NCBI GenBank assembly: GCA_910588845.1 | Contig: CAJURU010000021.1 | Location: 1 to 55,708 of the forward strand | Length of the DNA: 55,708 bases | Reading direction: 5' to 3' | DNA from: an uncultured Lachnospiraceae bacterium | GTDB lineage: Bacteria; Bacillota; Clostridia; Lachnospirales; Lachnospiraceae | Shown here: in pieces, positions 7,879-15,368 of the stretch | Layout of the letters: the number at the start of each line of letters is the position of its first letter | Numbering within the stretch: the stretch's first letter is position 1 | Translations under genes and position numbers: made by a program | Notes under the pieces: generated by a model | The model's input: the letters and a program-made list of their open reading frames with translations, nothing else | Database searches by the model: none | What the model was told of the DNA's origin: nothing

Positions 7879-8610
7879 ATGAATATTATCAAAGCGAACG
7901 ACTACAACGATATGAGCCGCAAAGCGGCAAACATTATTTCCGCCCAGGTAATAGTAAAACCAGATTGTGTGCTGGGCCTCGCAACCGGTTCCTCACCTTT
8001 AGGGCTTTATGCAAATCTTGTTGAACGTTACAAACAGGGTGACCTTGACTTCTCTCAGGTAAAATCCGTCAACCTCGACGAATATCTGGGACTTACACAC
8101 GATAACCCACAGAGTTACTACTATTTTATGAATGAGAATCTCTTTCGCCAGATTAATATAGCGCCGAAGAATACGCATATACCAGACGGTTTAGCAGAAA
8201 ACGCCGAGCAGGCATGTGCAGAATACGAGCAGATCATCCAGTCATTAGGCGGCATTGACTTGCAGCTTTTGGGACTTGGGAATAATGGGCACATTGGCTT
8301 CAATGAGCCGGGAACCGCATTTGAACAGCCCACCCACTGCGTATCCCTCACAGAGAGCACGATTCAGGCAAATTCCCGATTTTTTGAGAAACTTGAAGAC
8401 GTTCCCACCAAAGCCTGCACCATGGGAATCAAATCTATCATGTCAGCGAAAAAGATTGTGATTATTGTAAACGGCAAAGGCAAAGCCGACATTGTACAGA
8501 AAGCATTTTTCGGTCCGGTAACAACGGATGTACCGGCGTCTATCCTGCAAATGCACCCGAATGTAACTTTAGTTGCCGATGCAGAAGCATTGAGCCTTTG
8601 CGACATATAG
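7879..8610 (+). CDS. nagB: Glucosamine-6-phosphate deaminase
   Basis: A 243-residue enzyme that converts glucosamine 6-phosphate to fructose 6-phosphate and ammonia, feeding amino sugars into glycolysis. Motifs are LGLATGSSPLGLY (about 32-44, phosphate loop), the catalytic region NLDEYLGL (about 67-74), and LGLGNNGHIGFNEPG (about 129-143) with the active-site Asn/His. Length is slightly below the E. coli enzyme and normal for Firmicutes. The ATG follows GAAAGGCG, 20 bases after the tRNA-Ser. nagA follows after a terminator-like hairpin. Confidence 0.97.
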   Translation: MNIIKANDYNDMSRKAANIISAQVIVKPDCVLGLATGSSPLGLYANLVERYKQGDLDFSQVKSVNLDEYLGLTHDNPQSYYYFMNENLFRQINIAPKNTHIPDGLAENAEQACAEYEQIIQSLGGIDLQLLGLGNNGHIGFNEPGTAFEQPTHCVSLTESTIQANSRFFEKLEDVPTKACTMGIKSIMSAKKIVIIVNGKGKADIVQKAFFGPVTTDVPASILQMHPNVTLVADAEALSLCDI

Positions 8611-8617
8611 AGTTTAC

Positions 8618-8657
8618 CACTTCAGCCTTCTTCTGAGATGGCTGAAGTGTTTTATTT
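8618..8657 (+). terminator. Intrinsic terminator/attenuator between nagB and nagA
   Basis: CACTTCAGCC (8618-8627) pairs perfectly with GGCTGAAGTG (8640-8649) and is followed by TTTTATTT. It lies directly before the nagA ribosome binding site, so it probably tunes nagA expression relative to nagB rather than ending the operon completely. Confidence 0.8.
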
Positions 8658-8675
8658 AAGAAAGGATGTATTGTA

Positions 8676-9812
8676 TTGAAAATCATTGGCGGACTTGTCT
8701 TTCACGAAGGAAGAGGATTTATCAAAGAAACTCTTTATACAGAAGGCGGCAGATTTTCCTTGTCTACCTCCGAAGATACTATTTTGGATGCCGAAAACTG
8801 CTATGTGATTCCCGGGCTTGTCGACATTCATTTTCATGGCTGCGCGGGGCATGATTTCAGCGACGCCTCTCCCGATGGACTGCCTGCCATCGCCGCCTAT
8901 CAGCTATCACAAGGCGTCACTTCCATCTGTCCGGCTTCCATGACATTATCCCCGGAAACGTTGCAAAACATCTGCAAATGCGCACGGGATTTTTCACAGG
9001 AAAGCAGCACGAATGGCTCGCGGCTGGTTGGCGTTAATCTGGAGGGACCCTTCATTTCCAATGCCAAACGCGGCGCACAAAATCCCGACTACATCCGTCA
9101 GGCGGATTTTACCCTTTTAGAACAATTGCAGGAATGCGCCGGCGGTCTTGTAAAACTTGTGACGTTAGCTCCTGAAACTCCAGGCGCCATAGATTTCATT
9201 CGACAGGTCAAGCAGTCGGAATTGAGAGATATTTCTATTTCCATCGGACATACGCAGAGTGACTACGACACCGCCAAGAAGGCTTTTGCTTGCGGTGCAG
9301 ACCATGTAACGCACTTATTTAACGCCATGCCTGCTTTCACACATCGGGCGCCTGGCGTTATCGGCGCAGCTTTTGACAGCCCAGACTGTTTTGTGGAGAT
9401 TATCTGTGACGGTATCCACATTGCCCCCTCTGCTATCCGAGCCGCTTTTGCTATGTTTGGAAGTGAACGCGTGGTTCTCATCAGCGACAGTATGCGGGCA
9501 ACCGGACTATCTGACGGCAATTATACGCTTGGGGGCTTAAACGTGCAGGTAAACGGCAAACATGCGACTTTAGAAGACGGCACCCTTGCCGGTTCCGTCA
9601 CCAATCTTTTAGAATGTATGCGCTGCGCCGTCTCCATGGGCATTTCTTTAGAAAATGCCGTACAGTGCGCCACCATCACCCCGGCGCGCGCTATCCACAT
9701 TGATAACGATTACGGAAGCTTGGAAGCAGGCAAAGCGGCGGACTTTTTGCTGCTGGACAAGAACCTTACTTTAGTCGACGTATTTAAAGATGGTGAAAAA
9801 GTAGACAGATAA
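8676..9812 (+). CDS. nagA: N-acetylglucosamine-6-phosphate deacetylase
   Basis: A 378-residue amidohydrolase removing acetate from N-acetylglucosamine 6-phosphate, the step before NagB. Visible motifs are PGLVDIHFHGCAGHDFSD (about 47-64, metal-binding HxH), NLEGPFIS (about 123-130), the metal histidines in SIGHTQ (about 192) and THLFNAM (about 213), the catalytic Asp in LISDSMRATG (about 268-277), and a C-terminal ATITPARAI/GSLEAGKAADFLLLD signature. The start is TTG after AGAAAGGATG. It and nagB form a short amino-sugar catabolic operon; no N-acetylglucosamine transporter is adjacent. Confidence 0.95.
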   Translation: MKIIGGLVFHEGRGFIKETLYTEGGRFSLSTSEDTILDAENCYVIPGLVDIHFHGCAGHDFSDASPDGLPAIAAYQLSQGVTSICPASMTLSPETLQNICKCARDFSQESSTNGSRLVGVNLEGPFISNAKRGAQNPDYIRQADFTLLEQLQECAGGLVKLVTLAPETPGAIDFIRQVKQSELRDISISIGHTQSDYDTAKKAFACGADHVTHLFNAMPAFTHRAPGVIGAAFDSPDCFVEIICDGIHIAPSAIRAAFAMFGSERVVLISDSMRATGLSDGNYTLGGLNVQVNGKHATLEDGTLAGSVTNLLECMRCAVSMGISLENAVQCATITPARAIHIDNDYGSLEAGKAADFLLLDKNLTLVDVFKDGEKVDR

Positions 9813-9871
9813 ACCTTATCCGTAAAATAAAAACAGCATATAGATAAACTTTATTTATAGATTTAAAATAA

Positions 9872-9905
9872 AAAAGAGCCGGCAGATAATCATGCTGACT
9901 CTTTT
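9872..9905. terminator. Bidirectional terminator between nagA and carbonic anhydrase
   Basis: AAAAGAG (9872-9878) pairs with CTCTTTT (9899-9905), extended inward by partly mismatched pairs. A runs on one side and T runs on the other let it work for both nagA (plus) and the convergent carbonic anhydrase gene (minus). Confidence 0.7.
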
Positions 9906-10024
9906 AATTCCTGCGAGCAATGCACCTGCATGGCACATAGGAAAATATTCCATTGCTTGCAGCGGGATATTGGATTTAGAAAGGCCTTGTCTCGCAAAAG
10001 TGTCTTAAACGTCTCGAAATAATA

Positions 10025-10597
10025 TTAATCCAAGAACTCTACCTTACCACTGTCAATATGGTAAAAAGCACCGCATACTTTAAGGCCGCCCTGTGCTTCT
10101 AATTCTGGAATTTGCAGATTCTCCTCAATCATAGAAACGCTTCGTTTTACATTTAAGCAGCAGGCGCGCGTTTCATCTTTCTCATCACCGATGGCCTTGC
10201 GGATTTCATCTGTAATGCTTTTTACAAAGCCGCCGGGCTCACTGCTCAATGCTGCGCCTACAGCTCCACAATGGCTGTGTCCAAGCACAACTACCAACGG
10301 ACTGCCCAAATGGCCGGCTGCGTATTCAACGCTTCCGAGCTGATGTTTGTCCATAACATTTCCTGCCACACGAATGACAAACAACTCGCCAATTCCCGCG
10401 GAAAAAATGCTCTCCGGGATAACCCTGGAATCAGAACAAGTGATTACAATCGCATAAGGCAACTGGCCCTCATCACATGTTTTCTTTCTGATATTTGCAG
10501 AAATGTCGCCTGGGTTTGTCTTCGCGTCCAGATAACGCTGATTGCCTTCTTTTAATTTCTCGAGTGCTTCTGCTGCTGTTACGTTTGCATGTTCCAT
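10025..10597 (-). CDS. Beta-class carbonic anhydrase
   Basis: A 190-residue enzyme interconverting CO2 and bicarbonate. It has the zinc and dyad signature CSDSRV (about 54-59: Cys, Asp and Arg) and the HSHCGAV segment (about 107-113: His and Cys), the ligand set of beta carbonic anhydrases. The start is an ATG after a GGAGGAAA-like site. It stands alone and faces nagA convergently. Supplying bicarbonate for the acetyl-CoA carboxylase encoded elsewhere in this window is a plausible role, but that is inference. Confidence 0.93.
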   Translation of the reverse strand: MEHANVTAAEALEKLKEGNQRYLDAKTNPGDISANIRKKTCDEGQLPYAIVITCSDSRVIPESIFSAGIGELFVIRVAGNVMDKHQLGSVEYAAGHLGSPLVVVLGHSHCGAVGAALSSEPGGFVKSITDEIRKAIGDEKDETRACCLNVKRSVSMIEENLQIPELEAQGGLKVCGAFYHIDSGKVEFLD

Positions 10598-10735
10598 ACT
10601 TCATTTCCTCCATTTTTTTGTATTCATAAGATTATATATTCCCCGAAAGGTTACCTCAGGTCATAGTATATCATGAATTACTCTGCAATACCAAATGAAT
10701 TTATATTTCCGCATAAAAAATTTCTACTCAAATTT

Positions 10736-10900
10736 TCAGAAAAGCTTTCGCACTTGCTCATTGAGTTCTTTTTCCAACTCCAAAACCTCTCCCATCTGCT
10801 GCTCGCGCATTTTCTGATGTATTGCCTGGGACAATTCTGAAATCCTTGCGTGCAGTCGGTCAGCATCATCATATTGGGGAATGGCAAGATATTTCAACAT
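10736..10900 (-). CDS. Small 54-residue helical protein, unknown
   Basis: A short reading frame from ATG at 10900 to TGA at 10736 encodes a charged, Glu/Gln/Leu-rich protein (segments ISELSQAIHQKMREQQ and LELEKELNEQVRKLF) with heptad-like leucine spacing, so a coiled coil is likely. An in-frame TAG lies directly upstream, which fixes the start. The ribosome binding site is weak. The amino acid pattern looks coding, unlike the overlapping frame on the same strand, which is Cys- and Asn-rich and disordered. It lies upstream of carbonic anhydrase. Function is unknown. Confidence 0.45.
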   Translation of the reverse strand: MLKYLAIPQYDDADRLHARISELSQAIHQKMREQQMGEVLELEKELNEQVRKLF

Positions 10901-11008
10901 ATTCTAATAATTTTATCGGTCGATGAAATTCTATGCGCCGTTACGGAAAACGTCATATTTCCCTACTCCCACTCATAAGATATAGAAATATCTATGGGAG
11001 TACATAAA

Positions 11009-12556
11009 ATGTCTGGATTCCATCGAATGATTACTTATCTTTACCTATATGAACAGGGAACGAAAAGCCGAAATATCGGATTTGCCAAAATTGAGCGGAG
11101 GGACCAACGGTGCCTCTTAGAAGTACATATGAAAAACACGGGATGCAGCCTGTCGCCTGTCCCGATATTTCTCTATGTGCCTAAGAATGCGCAGCTAGCA
11201 GGAATTTTGCTTGGAAACTTTACCCTCGCCAGAGGAAGCGGCGACTTTAAGACCGTAATAGACGCAGAAAATCTCAAAGACAGCGGATATAAACTTGATG
11301 ATGTCAAAGGTATCTATATTCCCCTGACTGCACAGATGATGTCCGTAAGTCAGTGGGATGACGATGAATTTGATGTAACGAATTTTATTGAATTATCCGA
11401 AAATGAGACAAAAGGCTCCGATACCTCCAACCACAGTCCCGCAGAAACAACTTCTTCTGAAAACAATCCACCGGCTGCACAAAAATCTGCTGAGGAAGAC
11501 GCATCTTCTTTGCAGGCGGCAGAAAATTCCCCCTCACAGGACAAGGGCGGCGGCATAGATGGCACACCCGCGGATACGGAACCCAGCCACGACGCAGAAA
11601 GCGAAGTGATAATAGAAAAAGTCTCCGCACCACAAACAACCGATGAAGATTCTGTCCCCAAAAACGACCAAACCATATCTGCCAAAAACTCTGATAATAA
11701 CACAAATGACGGAAACACTGGAAATAGCGGAAATAATGGAAATTCTATAAAGAATGCAAATAGCGGGAATTCTGTAGATAGCGCAAATGGCAGGAATTCC
11801 TCAAACAGCGCAAATAACAGGAGTTCTGCAATCAGCTCAAATAACAGAAATTCTGCAATCAGCTCAAATAACACGAATTCTGCAATCAGCTCAAATAGCA
11901 CGAATTCTGCAATCAGCTCAAATAACAGAAATGCGACAAACAGCTCAAATGCCTGGAATACAGCCGCCCCACTTTCACAGCAGGGAGAAGTTTCTGCCTC
12001 ACGGCAGGACAAGGACATTCCAAAACATAAGCCCGCAGATGCCTTAAAAGCCTTAGAAGCGCTTCCTCGCTCTGCCGAACAGGCGGCCGGATTCCGCACC
12101 ATATCTGGAAGGAATTCCCAAGCTTCCGGCATGGATCAGATGCCTGGGCATTCACAAGCCGATGAACCGGAAAACTGGGATTTACGGTGGCGATTCATCT
12201 TAGAAAATTATCCGGTGATGACGCCATTCGCAGGCGATGAAGACACGCTTTGCGTGCGCATGGAATTAAAAGACCTGCGGCAGCTCCCCAAACAATTCTG
12301 GTATCTCGGCAATAACAGTTTTCTTTTGCACGGATTTTTCAACTACCGCTATTTCATCTTGGGCATGACAGAAGAATTCAGCGTGAAGAAATGGTTTATT
12401 GGCGTACCCGGCGTTTTCCAGAATCCAGAGCGCGTCATGGCGGCATTATTTGGCTTCCCGGAATTCCGCAGCGAGAAACCCTCACCCATCAACACCGGAG
12501 AATTCGGTTACTGGTACCGCTACCTGAATGAATTGTCAGAACCATCCAAAAAGTAG
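11009..12556 (+). CDS. DUF6128-like protein with Asn/Ser repeat linker
   Basis: A 515-residue protein with two conserved ends and a disordered centre. The N-terminal ~120 residues form a beta-rich domain (SGFHRMITYLYLYEQGTKSR). The centre (about 140-390) is acidic and then Asn/Ser-rich with 9-residue repeats. The C-terminal ~120 residues are aromatic-rich (WDLRWRFILENYPVMTPF... through FGYWYRYLNEL). The end segments resemble a Lachnospiraceae family (DUF6128-like) of unknown function. I place the start at 11009 because GGGAG lies 9 bases before it; an earlier ATG at 10994 overlaps that site. The 3' end overlaps the convergent GNAT gene by 21 bases. Confidence 0.65.
   Translation: MSGFHRMITYLYLYEQGTKSRNIGFAKIERRDQRCLLEVHMKNTGCSLSPVPIFLYVPKNAQLAGILLGNFTLARGSGDFKTVIDAENLKDSGYKLDDVKGIYIPLTAQMMSVSQWDDDEFDVTNFIELSENETKGSDTSNHSPAETTSSENNPPAAQKSAEEDASSLQAAENSPSQDKGGGIDGTPADTEPSHDAESEVIIEKVSAPQTTDEDSVPKNDQTISAKNSDNNTNDGNTGNSGNNGNSIKNANSGNSVDSANGRNSSNSANNRSSAISSNNRNSAISSNNTNSAISSNSTNSAISSNNRNATNSSNAWNTAAPLSQQGEVSASRQDKDIPKHKPADALKALEALPRSAEQAAGFRTISGRNSQASGMDQMPGHSQADEPENWDLRWRFILENYPVMTPFAGDEDTLCVRMELKDLRQLPKQFWYLGNNSFLLHGFFNYRYFILGMTEEFSVKKWFIGVPGVFQNPERVMAALFGFPEFRSEKPSPINTGEFGYWYRYLNELSEPSKK
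11824..11931 (+). repeat. 27-bp tandem repeat (4 units) encoding an Asn/Ser linker
   Basis: Units start at 11824, 11851, 11878 and 11905, each opening with TTCTGCAATCAGCTCAAAT. They encode nine-residue NSAISSNNx blocks. More degenerate Asn/Gly/Ser repeats extend the region to about 11710-11960. The period is in frame, so length variation between strains is expected. Confidence 0.9.
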
Positions 12557-13108
12557 TTTCGCCTCCTCCGCCAGCAGAGCGTATACCTCATGGTCCCTCC
12601 AAACGCCATGAAGTTTTACGCTCTGCCTTTTTGTTCCCTCCCAGGCAAAATGAAGTCCCTCCAGAAGTTTCCGTGACGGCGTATTTTCCGGCAGGGTATG
12701 CGCCTCTATACGATGTAATTTTATCTCTTCAAAAGCAATACGAATGCATTTTGTAATACTTTCTTTCGCATATCCTTGACGCCAAACACGCTTATCAAAT
12801 TTATATCCCATCATACAGGACTGGTAAAGCCCCCGTCGGATATTCTGCAAAGACACCGTGCCGATAATCTGCTCCGGCATTGATTTCTCAAACACCCAAA
12901 AGCGCACCGTTGACTGCTTAACGGCAAGATTATACTCGCAATGCAGTAATGTCTTCTGATGTTCAACCGTATAAAAATTCTGCGGCCGGTCGGGCTCAAA
13001 CAGTTCAAAGATTTCCCGATTGTCAAGATAAAATTGTAAAACCTGATTTACCGCAGTATCCGGCAGAATTTTCAATATCAGACGGTCCGTTTCATATTTC
13101 ATCTTCAT
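12536..13108 (-). CDS. GNAT acetyltransferase, RimJ/RimL-like
   Basis: About 190 residues of an N-acetyltransferase of the RimJ/RimL type: an N-terminal YETDRLILKIL strand, a central IIGTVSLQNI strand, the acetyl-CoA loop region GYKFDKRVWRQGYAKES (about 100-116), and HRIEAHTLPENTPSRKLLEGLHF (about 132-154), the family's Asn/Ser-containing motif. It transfers acetyl to an unknown amine, possibly a protein N-terminus. I favour the ATG at 13108 because AGGGG lies 9 bases upstream; an ATG at 13114 is too close to that site. The 3' end overlaps the convergent DUF6128-like gene. Confidence 0.85.
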   Translation of the reverse strand: MKMKYETDRLILKILPDTAVNQVLQFYLDNREIFELFEPDRPQNFYTVEHQKTLLHCEYNLAVKQSTVRFWVFEKSMPEQIIGTVSLQNIRRGLYQSCMMGYKFDKRVWRQGYAKESITKCIRIAFEEIKLHRIEAHTLPENTPSRKLLEGLHFAWEGTKRQSVKLHGVWRDHEVYALLAEEAKLLFGWF

Positions 13109-13135
13109 TTGCATAATCCCCTGCTGTGCTTTATA

Positions 13136-13164
13136 CTGTTATCAACAACTATCTATTGTATAAT
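13136..13164 (+). promoter_or_regulatory. Putative tadA promoter
   Basis: A perfect TATAAT (13159-13164) with a weak -35 CTGTTA (13136-13141) 17 bases upstream, about 50 bases before the tadA start. Confidence 0.45.
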
Positions 13165-13215
13165 AGAAATAATAAACGACGTTTCTATTTTAGCATATTA
13201 CGCACAGGAGTGTAT

Positions 13216-13695
13216 ATGAATCAGACAGAAAAATTTATGAAAGAAGCCATTCGCCAGGCAAAAAAAGCGGGAAAAATAGATGAAGTTCCCATCGGCTGCG
13301 TTATCGTACACGAAGACAAAATTATTGCCCGCGGCTACAACCGCAGGAATATTGATAAAAATACCCTCGCCCATGCCGAGCTGTCCGCTATCAAAAAAGC
13401 CAGCAAGAAACTGGGAGACTGGCGTTTGGAGGGATGCACGTTGTATGTTACTTTAGAGCCATGCCAAATGTGCGCCGGCGCCATTGTGCAGGCTCGTATT
13501 GATAAGGTAGTTATCGGCTGCATGAACCCCAAAGCCGGCTGCGCGGGCTCTGTGCTGAACTTATTGCAGATTTCCGCTTTTAATCATCAAGTGGAACTGG
13601 AATGCGGCATATTAGAGAAAGAATGTTCACAAATGCTCAGTGATTTTTTCAAAAAACTCAGGGAACAAAAACGCAAATGCCGTAAAGATTTGTAA
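13216..13695 (+). CDS. tadA: tRNA-specific adenosine deaminase TadA
   Basis: A 159-residue zinc deaminase. The catalytic HAELSAI (His and Glu, about 55-61) and PCQMC (two zinc cysteines, about 86-90) motifs are intact, and VPIGCVIV precedes them. It converts A34 to inosine in tRNA-Arg(ACG). The start is ATG at 13216 with AGGAG 8 bases upstream; the frame is open further upstream but lacks a site. The next feature is the SRP RNA, a common neighbour of tadA in Firmicutes. Confidence 0.95.
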   Translation: MNQTEKFMKEAIRQAKKAGKIDEVPIGCVIVHEDKIIARGYNRRNIDKNTLAHAELSAIKKASKKLGDWRLEGCTLYVTLEPCQMCAGAIVQARIDKVVIGCMNPKAGCAGSVLNLLQISAFNHQVELECGILEKECSQMLSDFFKKLREQKRKCRKDL

Positions 13696-13746
13696 AATTT
13701 CCCCGACATTTTCCGCAGTGGTTCCTCCATAATTTTCTTCCGGCGG

Positions 13747-13775
13747 TTGACTTTTTCTGCAAAACACGATATACT
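13747..13775 (+). promoter_or_regulatory. SRP RNA promoter
   Basis: TTGACT (13747-13752), a 17-base spacer, and TATACT (13770-13775), placed so that transcription would begin near 13782, where the RNA's 5' helix starts. Confidence 0.85.
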
Positions 13776-13781
13776 TAAATC

Positions 13782-14048
13782 TCCGAGCAGCTGGGGCGTT
13801 AGCGGTGCCCTGTACCAACAATCCGCTATAGTTGGAGTGATGCTCTGCCCCGGGTTTATGGTTGTGGGGCTGCCTTTTATAAGTGGTGATGATGTCTGGG
13901 TCTCACGCAATGGAACTCTGTGAACCGTGTCAGGTTGGGAACAAAGCAGCACTAAGCAGAACCTTTCATGTGCCGTGAGGGCGCCTGGATTGAGCTAACT
14001 GTAAAAGTAACGTCCATGGCCTGGATTCAAAGCAGAGCGCTCGGATTT
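13782..14048 (+). ncRNA. ffs: Signal recognition particle RNA (large bacterial type)
   Basis: About 267 bases with the Alu domain (GGGGCGTTAGCGGTGCCCTG then CAATCCGCTATAG) and the domain IV core GTCAGGTTGGGAACAAAGCAGC, which binds Ffh. The usual TCC-GGAA-GGA hairpin cap is here TTG-GGAA-CAA, a compensatory change keeping pairing and the GGAA tetraloop. The 5' segment near CCGAGC pairs with GCTCGG at the 3' end (14039-14044), closing the long helix as in the Bacillus/Clostridium type. End positions are estimates. Confidence 0.92.
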
Positions 14049-14059
14049 AAAGCATATTG

Positions 14060-14090
14060 TTTGCATTGCCAAGCAATGTAAACCTTTTGA
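14060..14090 (+). terminator. Putative SRP RNA terminator
   Basis: TTTGCATTGC (14060-14069) pairs with GCAATGTAAA (14073-14082) with one G-U pair and a CAA loop, followed by CCTTTT. The T tract is short. Bases 14091-14215 hold nothing I can assign; a short minus-strand frame there has no coding character. Confidence 0.55.
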
Positions 14091-14215
14091 ACGAATCATA
14101 GCTGTTAGCGCGGCAGTACCACTTTTTTGCAAGACCTTTTGGTGCTAAATATCGCTTAATATAAAAAGCCGTGAAATCCAAATTACAAATAGTAAAAATT
14201 GGCAGATAAAAATAT

Positions 14216-14246
14216 CCCGCTGTACTTGACATTTTGGTACAACGGG
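14216..14246 (+). promoter_or_regulatory. Dyad overlapping the fur promoter -35 box
   Basis: CCCGCTGTAC (14216-14225) and GTACAACGGG (14237-14246) form an inverted repeat with one mismatch, 11 bases apart, enclosing the TTGACA box. It could be a second operator or, since T-rich sequence follows, a terminator for upstream transcription. Confidence 0.5.
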
Positions 14247-14254
14247 ATTATATT
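14226..14254 (+). promoter_or_regulatory. Promoter of the Fur/PerR-like gene
   Basis: TTGACA (14226-14231) and TATATT (14249-14254) are 17 bases apart, an excellent sigma-A match, directly followed by the operator at 14261-14285. Confidence 0.8.
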
Positions 14255-14260
14255 TATTTT

Positions 14261-14285
14261 GTAAATAATAATAATTACTATTATC
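14261..14285 (+). promoter_or_regulatory. Fur/PerR-like operator upstream of the regulator gene
   Basis: A 25-base imperfect dyad with 11-3-11 geometry whose right half TTACTATTATC matches the right half of the perfect dyad before the rubrerythrin gene (TTACTGTTATT) at 9 of 11 positions; its own halves match at 8 of 11. It lies at the expected transcription start, so autorepression is likely. Confidence 0.6.
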
Positions 14286-14303
14286 TTTATGGAGGATGAA
14301 ACA

Positions 14304-14684
14304 TTGATCAAGCACAGCCGTCAGAGAGAATGCATTAAAGAATTTCTGGCAAACCGCTATGACCATCCTACTGCCGAGACTGTTTACTTGAATGTGAGGA
14401 AGGAATTTCCCAACATCAGCCTGGGAACGGTATACCGGAACTTATCTCTCCTGACAAAATTAGGCGAAATACGCAAACTCTCAACAGGCATTGGGCCAGA
14501 CCGTTTCGACGGAAACATGTCGCCTCACTACCATATACTCTGTACCAAATGCGGCAATGTTCTGGATTTGGAGATCGAAAATATCGACCATATCAATACG
14601 CTTGCCAGCTCTGGATTTGACGGGGAAATAGAGGGACATGTCACTTACTTTTTTGGGAAATGCGGGAACTGCCTGGAAAAATAA
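14304..14684 (+). CDS. Fur-family regulator (PerR-like)
   Basis: About 126 residues of a ferric-uptake-type repressor. An N-terminal winged helix contains HPTAETVYLNV and the recognition helix ISLGTVYRNLSLL. This is followed by SPHYHILCTKCGNVLDL, with metal-binding histidines and the first CxxC, and FFGKCGNCLEK, with the second CxxC for structural zinc. I place the start at TTG 14304, 8 bases after GGAGG; the ATG at 14289 overlaps that site. The shared operator with the rubrerythrin gene points to peroxide sensing like PerR rather than iron uptake control, which is inference. Confidence 0.9.
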   Translation: MIKHSRQRECIKEFLANRYDHPTAETVYLNVRKEFPNISLGTVYRNLSLLTKLGEIRKLSTGIGPDRFDGNMSPHYHILCTKCGNVLDLEIENIDHINTLASSGFDGEIEGHVTYFFGKCGNCLEK

Positions 14685-14693
14685 AAATTACTG

Positions 14694-14722
14694 TTGACAT
14701 GTAACAGCATGTATGATATTTT
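14694..14722 (+). promoter_or_regulatory. Rubrerythrin promoter
   Basis: TTGACA (14694-14699), 17 bases, then TATTTT (14717-14722). The -10 box is imperfect. The operator dyad starts three bases later, so a bound repressor would block initiation. Confidence 0.65.
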
Positions 14723-14724
14723 AT

Positions 14725-14749
14725 AATAACAGTAACGATTACTGTTATT
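14725..14749 (+). promoter_or_regulatory. Perfect Fur/PerR-type operator before rubrerythrin
   Basis: AATAACAGTAA (14725-14735), CGA, TTACTGTTATT (14739-14749): an exact 11-bp inverted repeat with a 3-base centre at the transcription start region. Its half-site recurs before the regulator gene itself. Confidence 0.75.
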
Positions 14750-14792
14750 GAATACTAAAAAAATTTATTATAAAGAGAAAGGAAGAATAATT

Positions 14793-15335
14793 ATGAAAAA
14801 ATTTGTATGTAGCGTATGTGGTTATGTTCATGAAGGAGATGCAGCACCTGAGAAGTGTCCACAGTGTAATGCTCCCGCTTCTAAGTTCACAGAGCAGAGC
14901 GGCGAGAAGACATGGGCTGCTGAACATGTAGTAGGCGTTGCACAGGGTGTTTCTGAGGACATCATGGCTGACCTCAGAGCTAACTTCAACGGAGAGTGTA
15001 CCGAAGTCGGCATGTATCTTGCAATGGCTAGGGTTGCTCACAGAGAAGGCTATCCAGAAATCGGCTTATATTGGGAAAAAGCCGCTTACGAAGAGGCTGA
15101 ACATGCTGCAAAGTTTGCTGAACTCTTAGGCGAAGTTGTTACTGACAGCACTAAGAAGAACCTGGAAATGCGTGTAGAGGCTGAGAACGGCGCTACTGCT
15201 GGTAAATTTGACCTTGCAAAACGCGCAAAAGCCCAGAACTTAGACGCTATCCATGATACCGTACATGAGATGGCAAGGGATGAGGCAAGACATGGCAAGG
15301 CATTTGAAGGACTGCTTAAGAGATATTTCGGCTAA
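14793..15335 (+). CDS. Reverse-type rubrerythrin (peroxide reductase)
   Basis: A 180-residue protein with the rubredoxin-like iron site first (CSVCGYVH and CPQCNAP, about residues 6-27) and the ferritin-like diiron domain after it. The latter has ECTEVGMYLAMARVAHREGYPE, EEAEHAAKFAELLGE and DEARHGKAFEG, which supply the Glu/His ligands. This order is the reverse of classical rubrerythrin and is typical of clostridial H2O2- and O2-detoxifying enzymes. The start is ATG 14793 after AAAGGAAG. The gene is monocistronic, with its own operator and terminator. Confidence 0.93.
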   Translation: MKKFVCSVCGYVHEGDAAPEKCPQCNAPASKFTEQSGEKTWAAEHVVGVAQGVSEDIMADLRANFNGECTEVGMYLAMARVAHREGYPEIGLYWEKAAYEEAEHAAKFAELLGEVVTDSTKKNLEMRVEAENGATAGKFDLAKRAKAQNLDAIHDTVHEMARDEARHGKAFEGLLKRYFG

Positions 15336-15368
15336 TCAAATCGCCTGATTTTAAAGGATTCCTAAGAT

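Noticed and set aside
9807..9880. Possible third duplicated gene tail after nagA
   Set aside because: AGATAAACCTTAT and AGATAAACTTTAT recur, but only one codon of nagA is included and the region is A/T-rich, so chance similarity cannot be excluded.
10678..10887. 69-codon minus-strand frame overlapping the small coiled-coil protein
   Set aside because: Composition is irregular and no ribosome site exists; the other frame looks coding.
11350..12132. Long minus-strand reading frame (260 codons) opposite the DUF6128-like gene
   Set aside because: It is the mirror image of the Asn/Ser repeat region (giving Phe/Leu/Glu repeats), has no ribosome site and overlaps a gene with clear domains.
14047..14232. 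61-codon minus-strand frame after the SRP RNA
   Set aside because: It overlaps the SRP terminator and the fur promoter, has no ribosome site and no recognisable pattern.
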